From Thermocaproicibacter sp002410755 (GTDB lineage: Bacteria > Bacillota > Clostridia > Oscillospirales > Acutalibacteraceae): a stretch of 7,718 nt of DNA. The stretch is from contig DAITDU010000064.1 of the NCBI GenBank assembly GCA_036839715.1, forward strand, positions 1 to 7,718. Reading direction: 5' to 3'. Below, piece after piece: positions 1 through 6,035 of this stretch. Both the position numbers and the translations under genes were made by a program. The notes beneath the pieces are model-generated. The model made no database searches. It was not told where the DNA came from and saw only the letters and a program-made list of their open reading frames with translations. Position 1 is the stretch's first letter, and each line of letters opens with the position of its first letter.

Positions 1-98
1 AATAAATGGGGGCAGTGCTGTCCGGAATAGAACAGGGAAGCCTCTTGTACGGGCTGCACCAAAGCCTGCCGGGTGGCGCTGCCTTCCTCCTCTTTCAT
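1..98 (-). CDS. Possible 5' end of a leftward gene, product unknown (partial)
   Basis: An open minus-strand frame starts at an ATG (98-96) and stays open to the left edge of the window, about 32 codons. It begins MKEEEGSATRQAL and is rich in Glu, Gln and Ala. Third codon positions are mostly G or C and first positions are often G, which looks like coding in this genome. The start is weak: the nearest purine-rich site (GGAG) lies about 13 bases upstream. The same frame is also open above this ATG, apart from a single TAA at 125-123, back to ATGs at 200 and 212. This could therefore be a gene broken by one stop codon rather than a gene starting at 98. I do not recognise the product. The opposite-strand frame (6-194) is probably its shadow. 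Confidence 0.3.
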   Translation of the reverse strand, partial: MKEEEGSATRQALVQPVQEASLFYSGQHCPHL

Positions 99-219
99 TT
101 TTATGGTATCACTCCACGCGGCTTAATTCATGTTTTTCGGAGATCTTGCAAACTTCTGCTGATACTGTGCGCACTTGGCAAGATTATGGAATAAATTCAT
201 AACATTTCTCATATTATTC

Positions 220-237
220 TACGATACATACGATACA
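220..237 (+). repeat. Perfect tandem 9-bp repeat, TACGATACA x2
   Basis: Two identical, directly adjacent copies of TACGATACA occupy 220-228 and 229-237, upstream of the DivIVA-like gene and between two weak minus-strand promoter boxes. Tandem short repeats at such a place can be paired regulator sites, but no regulator is encoded nearby. The two copies also create partial resemblances to a sporulation sigma-E minus-10 element (GATACAGT at 232-239, with ATA at 211-213 eighteen bases upstream). That match is imperfect at two positions and is not called as a promoter. Confidence 0.6.
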
Positions 238-340
238 GTTGAATCGTGGAAAAATCAATCCGGCAATGATAAAGCCTCTGAGAGCTAAAAGGACGCTAAA
301 CTGCGGAACATCTTACCGGGCCGGTTATTCAATGAAAACG

Positions 341-345
341 GGAGG
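341..345 (+). promoter_or_regulatory. Ribosome binding site of the DivIVA-like gene
   Basis: GGAGG lies 9 bases before the ATG at 355. It fixes the start of the DivIVA-like gene and shows that this gene, rather than an overlapping minus-strand frame, is the translated one. Confidence 0.8.
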
Positions 346-354
346 TCAAGTGTT

Positions 355-846
355 ATGAATTACGCTACAGAGAAGCTTGGAAGCCTCAAATTCTGTTCGT
401 CCGTATTCGGCGGCTACAACAAAAACGATGTGGATAAGGCCATCCGGAATATTATTTCCGATTATCGTGAAACAGATAAAAACATGGCGGAGCTTAAAAA
501 TAAAGTTGACGTGCTGACGGAAACGGTCAACCATTATAAAACCATTGAGGAGTCAATGCAGCATTGCCTGATCATTGCACAGCATACCAGCGACGAAATG
601 ATTAAGAACGCGAATGAAAAAGCAAAGGACATTCTTTCCCAGGCCGATGCAACATCGCAAAAAGTGGTTAGCGACGCGTACCAGCAGGCGAGCAAGATAA
701 AATTCTCCTACGACGATATGAAAGCGAAGATTTACACTTTTAAAGCGAAAAGCGAGGCACTGCTCAAGTCGCAGCTGGACGTCCTGAAGCAAATGGACAG
801 CGAATCCGGCAAGCCCAGTGAATCCGAGAAGCCCAGTGAATCATAA
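355..846 (+). CDS. DivIVA-family coiled-coil protein, short form
   Basis: A 163-residue protein with a DivIVA-type head. Residues 18-30 (F-GGYNKNDVDKAI) match the family's F-x-G-Y-x-x-x-x-V-D-x-x-l signature, in which the aromatic and Gly positions belong to the membrane-binding N-terminus. From about residue 35 to 135 the sequence is heptad-like and rich in Lys, Glu, Ala and Gln, including the A-x-x-x-A stretch around 70-100 typical of the family's coiled coil. There is no signal peptide or membrane helix. By family knowledge such proteins bind curved membrane at poles or septa and recruit partners; a specific role cannot be read from sequence. The last 15 residues are an odd Ser/Glu/Lys/Pro tail built from a repeated KPSESE-like unit. 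The ATG at 355 has a good GGAGG site. The gene is monocistronic and converges on fcl across a shared terminator. It is not obviously linked to the fucose genes. Confidence 0.75.
   Translation: MNYATEKLGSLKFCSSVFGGYNKNDVDKAIRNIISDYRETDKNMAELKNKVDVLTETVNHYKTIEESMQHCLIIAQHTSDEMIKNANEKAKDILSQADATSQKVVSDAYQQASKIKFSYDDMKAKIYTFKAKSEALLKSQLDVLKQMDSESGKPSESEKPSES
811..842 (+). repeat. In-frame 18-bp tandem repeat at the 3' end of the DivIVA-like gene
   Basis: The 14-base string AAGCCCAGTGAATC occurs at 811-824 and again at 829-842, a period of 18 bases. It encodes two copies of a Lys-Pro-Ser-Glu-Ser-(Glu) unit at the extreme C-terminus, preceded by a degenerate third Ser-Glu-Ser. The spacing preserves the reading frame, so changes in copy number would lengthen or shorten the tail without a frameshift. 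Confidence 0.75.
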
Positions 847-861
847 TCCATATATCCCGAA

Positions 862-909
862 AAGGGCAGGTCCTGTCTACGTCCGATTGTGTAGACAGAA
901 CCTGCCCTT
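862..909. terminator. Bidirectional Rho-independent terminator between convergent genes
   Basis: The arms 862-880 and 891-909 pair over 19 positions with one C-A mismatch, around a 10-base loop. On the minus strand the hairpin starts immediately after the fcl stop codon and is followed by a TTTT run. On the plus strand it follows the DivIVA-like stop by 15 bases and leads into a T-rich stretch (CTTCTTATAATTT). One structure therefore serves both converging transcripts and marks the 3' end of the fucose operon. Confidence 0.85.
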
Positions 910-910
910 C

Positions 911-1855
911 TTATAATTTGCCGTTCGGGACAATCTGATTTAAAAAGTATTGGTATTCTCTTTGAATCCCTTCCTGTATTCCGACTTTCGGGCGCCACCC
1001 GGTGCTGAGAATTTTGGAATTGTCAAGCACCCTGCGCGGTGTTCCGTCCGGCTTTTCGGAATCGAACCGAATCTCTCCTTCATAGCCGACGGTTTTCCGA
1101 ATGACTTCCGCCAGTTCTCTAATGCTGATTTCCTTGCCGGAACCGATGTTGATAAAATCATTTCCATCATAATGATTCATCAGGTAAACGCAGGCGTCAG
1201 CCATGTCATCCACATATAGGAATTCCCTCATCGGCGTCCCTGTGCCCCACAATTCCACAAATGGCTTTTTCTCCGTCTTTGCCCGGTAGAATTTCATTAT
1301 CATGGCGGGAATTACATGGGAGTTCTTCAGGTCAAATCTGTCGTTCAGGCCGTAAAGGCTGGCCGGCATGACAGAAATATATTTTGTCCCGTACTGAAGG
1401 TTGTAGGCCTTACACATCTTGATGCCGGATATCTTGGCAAGGGCGTATGCTTCGTTTGTCGGCTCCAGTTCACCAGTAAGGAGGTATTTTTCCTGAATGG
1501 GCTGCGGACACAGCTTCGGGTAAATGCAGGAACTGCCGAGCAGCATCAATTTCTTTACGCCGTTTACATAGGCATTTTTTATCACATTGCACTCAATCTG
1601 CATATTTTCCATAATAAAATCCGCGGGATAAGTGCTGTTCGCGTAAATGCCTCCGACTTTTGCGGCGGCGAGGAAAACATATTCCGGTTTTTTCTCACGG
1701 AAAAAATTCGCAGTGGAAGCCTGCTCTGTCAGGTCAAGCTCGCTGTGTGTACGGGTAATAATGTTTTCACAGCCGGCCCGGCGCAGTGCTCTGACCAAGG
1801 CGGAGCCAACCATGCCGGTATGACCGGCTACATAGATTTTGCTGTCTGCATTCAA
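911..1855 (-). CDS. fcl: GDP-L-fucose synthase (GDP-4-keto-6-deoxy-D-mannose 3,5-epimerase/4-reductase)
   Basis: A 314-residue extended short-chain dehydrogenase, the normal length for Fcl/WcaG. It carries out the last step to GDP-L-fucose: 3,5-epimerisation and NADPH-dependent 4-reduction of GDP-4-keto-6-deoxymannose, in the cytoplasm. The Rossmann motif is AGHTGMVGSALVR (G11, G14, G17). Further family marks are GSSCIYP with Ser108 and Cys110, NEAYALAK with Tyr137 and Lys141, and His180 in KNSHVIPAM. These correspond to the Ser/Tyr/Lys triad and the Cys/His epimerase pair known from the E. coli enzyme. The start is a TTG at 1855-1853, preceded by GGGGGA about 7 bases upstream; no in-frame ATG occurs before Met15, which lies inside the cofactor motif. 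It is 37 bases downstream of gmd and last in the operon, directly before a terminator. Identification is secure. Confidence 0.95.
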   Translation of the reverse strand: MNADSKIYVAGHTGMVGSALVRALRRAGCENIITRTHSELDLTEQASTANFFREKKPEYVFLAAAKVGGIYANSTYPADFIMENMQIECNVIKNAYVNGVKKLMLLGSSCIYPKLCPQPIQEKYLLTGELEPTNEAYALAKISGIKMCKAYNLQYGTKYISVMPASLYGLNDRFDLKNSHVIPAMIMKFYRAKTEKKPFVELWGTGTPMREFLYVDDMADACVYLMNHYDGNDFINIGSGKEISIRELAEVIRKTVGYEGEIRFDSEKPDGTPRRVLDNSKILSTGWRPKVGIQEGIQREYQYFLNQIVPNGKL

Positions 1856-1892
1856 AATGGATTCCCCCTACTTAAGAAACTCCGGCGGCAAA

Positions 1893-2921
1893 TCAGACGT
1901 TTGCCGCTTGTCTGTCGCTGTTGACCATCATCGCTACCAACTGTTCAAATGACACTTTCGGCGTCCATTTCAGCTCTTCCTTTGCTTTCGTGGGGTCCCC
2001 TAAAAGCAAGTCAACTTCGCTGGGCCTGAAATAATCTTTACTGATTGTAACCAGTGCCTTTCCGGTCTTCCGGTCGATTCCTTTTTCGTCCAGCCCCTTC
2101 CCAATCCACTGTAGGTCGATTCCCACTTCGCGGAACGCAAGTTCGCAGAATTCCCTTACCGTATGGGTTTCTCCGGTGGAAATCACATAGTCCTGCGGCT
2201 TTTCCTGCTGCAAAATCAGCCAGATGGCTTCCACATAATCCCCGGCGAATCCCCAGTCCCGTTTGGCGTCCAAATTTCCGAGGACAAGCCGGTTCTGTTT
2301 TCCCTTCAGGATATTTGCAATTCCCTTTGTAATTTTCCGCGTTACAAAGTTTTCTCCGCGGCGGGGCGATTCATGGTTAAAAAGAATCCCATTGCAGGCA
2401 AACAGGTTGTACGCTTCCCGGTAATTCACCGTAATCCAGTATGCGTACAGTTTTGCAACCGCATAGGGGCTCCGCGGATAGAACGGCGTATTTTCATCCT
2501 GAGGGATTTTTTTTACTTTCCCGAACAGTTCGCTGGTTGACGCCTGATAGTATCTAATCTTCGGGTTGACTTCCTGAATCGATTCAAGAAGGCGCAGAGC
2601 GCCTAAAGCGTCTATGTCCGAAGTATACTGCGGAATATCGAAGGAGATTTTCACATCGCTCTGCGCGCCGAGGTTATAAACCTCGTCGGGCTGAATTTTT
2701 TCAATCAGATGGTTGAGGCTTCCGGTGTCGCTGAGATCGCTGTAGTGAAGAAAAAAAGTCTTATTTTCAGCGCTTCCCTGAATCAGGTGCTCAATCCGCT
2801 GAGTATTGACAGAGCTGCTTCTGCGCATAATCCCATGCACTTCGTAGCCTTGATTCAATAAAAATTCTGCGAGGTAGGAACCATCCTGTCCGGTGATTCC
2901 AGTAATTAATGCCCTTTTCAT
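1893..2921 (-). CDS. gmd: GDP-mannose 4,6-dehydratase
   Basis: A 342-residue NADP-dependent short-chain dehydrogenase/reductase of normal family length. It converts GDP-D-mannose to GDP-4-keto-6-deoxy-D-mannose, the first committed step to GDP-L-fucose. It shows the N-terminal GITGQDGSYLAEFLL nucleotide loop (G8, G11, G14), the RRSSS segment at 33-37, and the active-site residues Thr129 and Glu131 in ASTSELFG. Tyr153 and Lys157 follow in SPYAVAK, and the FNHESPRRGENFVTRKI block is a hallmark of Gmd. The ATG at 2921 has AAAAGAGG (2935-2928) at 6 bases. It is followed by fcl after 37 bases, the classical gmd-fcl pair. A 130-base gap separates it from the kinase-fold gene upstream, longer than any other gap in the row, so a secondary promoter is possible. 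No intact catalytic residue is missing. Confidence 0.96.
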   Translation of the reverse strand: MKRALITGITGQDGSYLAEFLLNQGYEVHGIMRRSSSVNTQRIEHLIQGSAENKTFFLHYSDLSDTGSLNHLIEKIQPDEVYNLGAQSDVKISFDIPQYTSDIDALGALRLLESIQEVNPKIRYYQASTSELFGKVKKIPQDENTPFYPRSPYAVAKLYAYWITVNYREAYNLFACNGILFNHESPRRGENFVTRKITKGIANILKGKQNRLVLGNLDAKRDWGFAGDYVEAIWLILQQEKPQDYVISTGETHTVREFCELAFREVGIDLQWIGKGLDEKGIDRKTGKALVTISKDYFRPSEVDLLLGDPTKAKEELKWTPKVSFEQLVAMMVNSDRQAANV

Positions 2922-3009
2922 ATGGTACCTCTTTTTATATCAAGATAAAGAATCTGCTTTCCATGCATATCTTTAATATTCTATGTCTTCAAATGTTGTC
3001 CTGTGCCAG

Positions 3010-3050
3010 CGGGAGACGGGCAGTTCTCCCGAGACAGTCGGAGACAGGGT
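3010..3050. repeat. Palindromic GGAGAC-rich element, possibly REP-like
   Basis: Between the kinase-fold gene and gmd there is an inverted repeat CGGGAGA (3010-3016) and TCTCCCG (3025-3031) around an 8-base loop, followed by two GAGACAG-type copies (3031-3037 and 3041-3047). On the minus strand the order is CTGTCTCC, CTGTCTCG, GGGAGAACTGCCCGTCTCCC. From memory this resembles a family of dispersed intergenic palindromes in clostridia built on GAGAACxGxCCC and CTGTCTCC. The assignment rests on recall, not on a search. It has no T-run on the gmd side, so it is not a convincing terminator, though the hairpin could weaken or protect the transcript between the two genes. Confidence 0.45.
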
Positions 3051-3051
3051 G

Positions 3052-3951
3052 TCAGTGCTTTCCGACCGGAAAAATGCCTGGCTCCATTAATTCAATCCGA
3101 TAATCTGAAAAGTCGCGCGTCGAGATTTTATCGGCCAGATTTTCCGCTTGGATTATAGGCCGCAAAGCGGCATAAAATCTTGCCCGGCCAATCTGTTCCG
3201 GGATGGATTCATCGTACTCACAGACACGCGAAACAAAGGATTCGCCAAAATTGGCGAGCAGGGCTCCGGTATCCAGCGCCGGGTCTCCAATGCCGCAGGA
3301 ACCGAATCCGGTGATACCGTTGATTCTCAGCGATTTTTCTTTACAGAGAATATGGCGTGGAACTAAGTCCGCGTGAACCAGGCATGGGGGATAATCGAAA
3401 AAGTTCTTCTTTTCAAAGGGAACCCGGAAAAGCTGCTGAATTGATTCCCGGGTGTAATTGTCGCAGTAGGGGAAGAGCTTCCTTTCCAATTCATGGTACC
3501 TGGATTTCCAGTATGAGCGATCCCTGTCTGCAAAGCGGCTTTCCAGCCGGGCGTTTTTGGCTTCTTCGAGCGGGACGGAATGCAGCTGAACGAGAAATGT
3601 TCCAAGCTGTTTTGCCAGATAATCCTGTTCCAGGCTTTTACTGAGGAGGAGCTTATTCCGCGACAGCGGTTTGCCCGGGATAAAACCGTATTTTACAACT
3701 CCAGGCTCGAGGGGGATAATATCCGGCAGTGGGAGTTCAACGTATTTTTTGGCAAGGCGGACAGCCCTGACTGCGTTGGTCAAATAACAGACAGCCCAGT
3801 CGTATTTTGAAAACCGGAATGCGGTGCTTCCGTTTGCAATTACGATGTCGCTGTGCGTCCCGTCCAGAAAATTAAACGTGACGTCCTGTAACGGAATCCC
3901 GGGACAGTTTGCCTTAAGATAATCAAGATATTTCTTTTCCTTATGATCCAA
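3052..3951 (-). CDS. Aminoglycoside-phosphotransferase-fold protein, probably catalytically impaired
   Basis: A 299-residue protein with the layout of the APH/choline-kinase fold, closest by eye to the APH(2'')-type branch. The N-lobe has VIANGSTAFRFSKYDW with the candidate ATP-binding Lys49, a PLPDIIPLEPG stretch and a YGFIPGKPL hinge. The C-lobe has the catalytic loop HADLVPRHIL, with His193, Asp195 and His200. Where the family has a DFG-like metal-binding motif before GIGDPA, this protein reads ITGFGSCGIGDPALD, so the key Asp is Gly215. The conserved Glu expected in helix C is also not evident by eye. In active relatives the family transfers phosphate from ATP or GTP to sugars, choline or drugs; here the substrate is unknown. 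The start is TTG at 3951 with AGAAGG 7 bases upstream; an in-frame TGA at 3990-3988 excludes a longer form. It lies 44 bases after the third transferase gene. Drug resistance is unlikely in this context. Confidence 0.7.
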   Translation of the reverse strand: MDHKEKKYLDYLKANCPGIPLQDVTFNFLDGTHSDIVIANGSTAFRFSKYDWAVCYLTNAVRAVRLAKKYVELPLPDIIPLEPGVVKYGFIPGKPLSRNKLLLSKSLEQDYLAKQLGTFLVQLHSVPLEEAKNARLESRFADRDRSYWKSRYHELERKLFPYCDNYTRESIQQLFRVPFEKKNFFDYPPCLVHADLVPRHILCKEKSLRINGITGFGSCGIGDPALDTGALLANFGESFVSRVCEYDESIPEQIGRARFYAALRPIIQAENLADKISTRDFSDYRIELMEPGIFPVGKH

Positions 3952-3995
3952 AGCAAAGCCTTCTTTCCTGAAAGCGGCAGGTTTTAGTCAAACCG

Positions 3996-4955
3996 TCAAT
4001 ACAGAAGTTTGATGTTGGTCTCGGGCCAATCCTTCAGCCGCATAACCGCATTCGACAGATTGGAATACCCATTGCCAATAAAAAAGTCACACTGCGCGGC
4101 AAGGTAGGTGTCTTTGATAATTTCGATGGTATCCTTTTTCAGTTCTACGCCTTTGTGGCGTTTGTTCGGGTAATCCAGGAGGCAGGTCATGATGCGCGGC
4201 CGAAACAGCTCTTTTTTGCTGTCCGTGTACATGAGAAGACCGTTTTTATCGTACAGCTTTTTGTACTGCCTGAAAATTTTTCTGGAATCCGTGATTAAAA
4301 AAATGTGTCGGGCATTATATCGGACAATGAAGTCCCAAATCCGCGGCTTGTAAAATTCGTTCAGGTCATAAAGCTGGGCTACTTCATTTACAATGGCTTT
4401 TTCCCGTACGTGGACGCCGATGATTGGCCTTTCATCCCGAAAATCAGGATGGGTATTGATATACTTCTGGATTTCTTTTTTTGTTTCCGGCTTAAGCTTC
4501 AGGTAACGGCTGAAAAGATGCCGGTAGATTTGAATCGGCGTTTTCCCATAGGCCCAGTGATCACTTTTAACCCATGGCAGCATTGCCTGGATTGGATAGT
4601 AGACGTCGCTGACGACGACGTTGGCATTGCTTTCCATCAGCTCTTTCAGGCTGCGGTTTTCCATTTTCAGCTTGTCGGTATCTTCCGCCAGAACGTTTCC
4701 ATATTCCCACGTCGGCGGAAAATAGGTAAATTCCGGCTGCACAACGTCTTCCACGGAATAGTCCGACACCGGCTCAAAAAACAGCTTGAACGAATTGTCA
4801 TTCATCGAGGCGCTGTACATGCTTTCCATTCCCCAGTAAACGACGGGAACCCGGTTCGTAAGTTCGGCGGCAAAAACCTGACATATGACATGGTCGACAT
4901 CCGCCCATATGCTGTGGCCGATGGCCTTTATGAAAAGGAAACGGTTAGTCGGCAT
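3996..4955 (-). CDS. Fucosyltransferase-like protein, paralog 3 (O-fucosyltransferase/NodZ/FUT8 type), degenerate donor motif
   Basis: A 319-residue member of a three-copy family. The N-terminal domain (RFLFIKAIG...WADVDHV, then AELTNRVPVVYWG) is shared closely with the neighbour: 27 of the first 42 residues match paralog 2 by hand count. The C-terminal GT-B-like half has FLITDS at 219-224 and the nucleotide-site block DTYLAAQCDFFIGNGYSNLS at 282-301. The donor-site motif, HIRGGDK in paralog 2, here reads HVREKAI (182-188). The Arg is kept, but the Asp and Lys are Ala and Ile. A seven-residue near-repeat (VELKKDT/IEIIKDT) just before the last block is absent from the other copies. The protein ends at KLLY and lacks their basic tails. 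The ATG at 4955 overlaps the previous gene by 11 bases and has a strong GGAGG. It probably uses GDP-fucose or is a non-catalytic partner; the acceptor is unknown. Confidence 0.65.
   Translation of the reverse strand: MPTNRFLFIKAIGHSIWADVDHVICQVFAAELTNRVPVVYWGMESMYSASMNDNSFKLFFEPVSDYSVEDVVQPEFTYFPPTWEYGNVLAEDTDKLKMENRSLKELMESNANVVVSDVYYPIQAMLPWVKSDHWAYGKTPIQIYRHLFSRYLKLKPETKKEIQKYINTHPDFRDERPIIGVHVREKAIVNEVAQLYDLNEFYKPRIWDFIVRYNARHIFLITDSRKIFRQYKKLYDKNGLLMYTDSKKELFRPRIMTCLLDYPNKRHKGVELKKDTIEIIKDTYLAAQCDFFIGNGYSNLSNAVMRLKDWPETNIKLLY
4107..4148 (-). repeat. Diverged in-frame 21-bp tandem duplication in paralog 3
   Basis: Unit one (4148-4128) encodes VELKKDT and unit two (4127-4107) encodes IEIIKDT. 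The two 21-base units agree at 13 positions by hand count. The corresponding place in the two paralogs has one unit only (GIEVIKDT and GVEVLKDT), immediately before TYLA. The simplest reading is an old in-frame duplication that adds one seven-residue step to the helix preceding the nucleotide-binding block. Confidence 0.6.
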
Positions 4956-6006
4956 AGGTGTTTACACCTCCATAAAATTCCGGGTACCCGGACCGGTGGT
5001 TTATCGTTTCCGCATTCCTGAGCTTTCCGGCTTTTGCGGTTCTTTTCTTTGCCAATCTCTTCTCCTTTTTCAGGTCCCTGTAGAACAGGACGATATGGTC
5101 TTCCGGCCAGTCCTTGAGGCGTTTTACTGCATAGGAGACGTTGGAATAGCCATTACCGATAAAGAAATCGCATTTTGATGCGAGGTATGTGTCTTTGATG
5201 ACTTCGATGCCTTTCCGTCTTCTTTCGCGGTAAGGTTTCAGGTGCGCGGCGTTGCGGGTGTCGTTGAGTTCGCTCCTTCTACAGTCGGTGAATACCAGCA
5301 TGGGGCCGTACAACTGTTTGAACTTTTTTATAATATCTTTGCAGTCGGTCAGGAGAAGAATCTTTCGGATGCCGTAGCGCTGAATGTACCGGTCGATTTC
5401 CTTATAATATCTTTGGTTCAGCCGCGCAAGGTTTTCAACTTCGCGGATCTTGTCTCCGCCCCTGATATGGACTCCCAGAAGCGGCCCTTTCCCCTCAAGA
5501 TTTTCGCTGTAAAAGTTCTGTATCTCCTGCTTGATATCCGGTTTCAGTTTCAGATATTTGTCGAACAGACAGCGGTAGATTTGGTGCGGTGTCATTCCGT
5601 AAGCCCAGTGGCCTTCCGGAATATAGTCAATCATCGGCTTAACAAAATAGTGCACGTCGCTGACGACCACGCTTGCGTCGCTGCTCATCATGTCGCCCAG
5701 ATTGCGCTGTGTCCAGGCAATTTTGTCGAGGTCTTCAATCATGATATTCCGCGCATTCCAGACAGATGGGTAAAACGTATACCCCGGCCAGGCCAGGTCC
5801 TGAATGGTGTATTTCGAGATTGGCTCAAAATAAAGTTCAAACGCGTTTGTCTGAAAGGATTTTGCATACAGGCTGTTTGGCCCCCAGTAGACAACCGGTA
5901 TCCGGTTTGTCAGTTCAGCGACAAGAAGCTGGCCCATAACATGGTCCACATCAGACCAGAATCCGCAGCCCCAGCTTTTAATTAACAGAAAGCGCTCCTT
6001 TGGCAT
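4945..6006 (-). CDS. Fucosyltransferase-like protein, paralog 2 (O-fucosyltransferase/NodZ/FUT8 type), canonical donor motif
   Basis: A 353-residue glycosyltransferase, the best-preserved of the three copies. Its N-terminal domain has SWGCGFWSDVDHVMGQLL (11-28) and AELTNRIPVVYWGPNSLY (30-47). After a segment ending in LLGV comes HIRGGDK (180-186), equivalent to the HxRxxDK donor loop in which the Arg of FUT8, NodZ and protein O-fucosyltransferases contacts the GDP-fucose phosphates. Then come ILLLTDCKDI (216-225) and FFIGNGYSNVS (281-291), the C-terminal nucleotide-site block. Residues 311-330 are very basic and the last 25 are Gly/Tyr-containing. There is no signal peptide or membrane helix, so it should act in the cytoplasm, possibly at the membrane face through the basic tail. 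The ATG at 6006 has GGAG 11 bases upstream and lies 29 bases after paralog 1. With gmd and fcl in the same operon, GDP-fucose is the likely donor. Confidence 0.72.
   Translation of the reverse strand: MPKERFLLIKSWGCGFWSDVDHVMGQLLVAELTNRIPVVYWGPNSLYAKSFQTNAFELYFEPISKYTIQDLAWPGYTFYPSVWNARNIMIEDLDKIAWTQRNLGDMMSSDASVVVSDVHYFVKPMIDYIPEGHWAYGMTPHQIYRCLFDKYLKLKPDIKQEIQNFYSENLEGKGPLLGVHIRGGDKIREVENLARLNQRYYKEIDRYIQRYGIRKILLLTDCKDIIKKFKQLYGPMLVFTDCRRSELNDTRNAAHLKPYRERRRKGIEVIKDTYLASKCDFFIGNGYSNVSYAVKRLKDWPEDHIVLFYRDLKKEKRLAKKRTAKAGKLRNAETINHRSGYPEFYGGVNTYAD
4956..4971 (-). promoter_or_regulatory. Ribosome binding site of paralog 3 inside a small hairpin
   Basis: On the mRNA, GGAGG (4971-4967) sits 11 bases before the paralog 3 ATG, within the last codons of paralog 2. 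AGGUG (4969-4965) can pair with CACCU (4960-4956), directly before the AUG, across a UAAA loop. This hides the ribosome binding site in a five-pair stem. Ribosomes finishing paralog 2 would melt the stem, and the genes overlap by 11 bases, so translation of paralog 3 is likely coupled to that of paralog 2. Confidence 0.55.
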
Positions 6007-6035
6007 AATGATTTCATCTCCGTAAAAGACTCGGT

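Larger units (their letters stand above)
99..354. other. Upstream region between a possible leftward gene and the DivIVA-like gene
   Basis: No gene is confidently supported here. On the plus strand there is a possible sigma-A promoter for the DivIVA-like gene: TTGGCA (175-180), a 17-base spacer, then CATAAC (198-203). This would give a leader of roughly 145 bases. On the minus strand there is a weaker pair, TTCAAC (243-238) and TAGAAT (221-216), 16 bases apart. A perfect tandem 9-mer (220-237) lies between those minus-strand boxes. A 30-codon plus-strand frame (266-358) ends in a TTATGA overlap with the DivIVA-like start, but it has no visible ribosome binding site. A short palindrome, ACCGG-G-CCGGT, lies at about 315-325. 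Confidence 0.4.

Noticed and set aside
6..194. Plus-strand frame of 62 codons at the left edge
   Set aside because: No ribosome binding site can be seen, the translation is unlike a known family, and codon-position composition favours the opposite strand in the left half.
209..239. Possible sporulation sigma-E promoter (CATATT near 210 and GATACAGT at 232)
   Set aside because: Two mismatches in the minus-10 element, an AT-rich setting and a tandem repeat that generates the match make it too weak to call.
254..340. Structured leader or riboswitch before the DivIVA-like gene
   Set aside because: Only a short ACCGG-G-CCGGT palindrome is visible, and the sequence does not match any riboswitch core I can recall.
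266..358. Thirty-codon plus-strand frame ending in a TTATGA overlap with the DivIVA-like start
   Set aside because: The overlap suggests coupling, but no ribosome binding site precedes its ATG, and the DivIVA-like gene has its own strong GGAGG, so the frame is probably chance.
1316..1924. Long plus-strand frame (202 codons) opposite fcl
   Set aside because: It is the antisense shadow of a certain fcl gene, extends across the fcl/gmd gap and has no family resemblance.
2954..2990. Internal promoter for gmd (TTGAAG, 17 bases, TATGCA on the minus strand)
   Set aside because: The minus-10 box matches only half of the consensus. A secondary promoter in this 130-base gap remains possible but is not supported.
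3052..3951. Antibiotic resistance phosphotransferase
   Set aside because: The fold fits, but the metal-binding Asp is missing and the gene sits inside a nucleotide-sugar operon, so a resistance call would be misleading.
4305..5021. Long plus-strand frames opposite the transferase genes (also 5242-5985)
   Set aside because: Both are mirror frames of conserved paralogous coding sequence; their translations lack domain character and have no ribosome binding sites.
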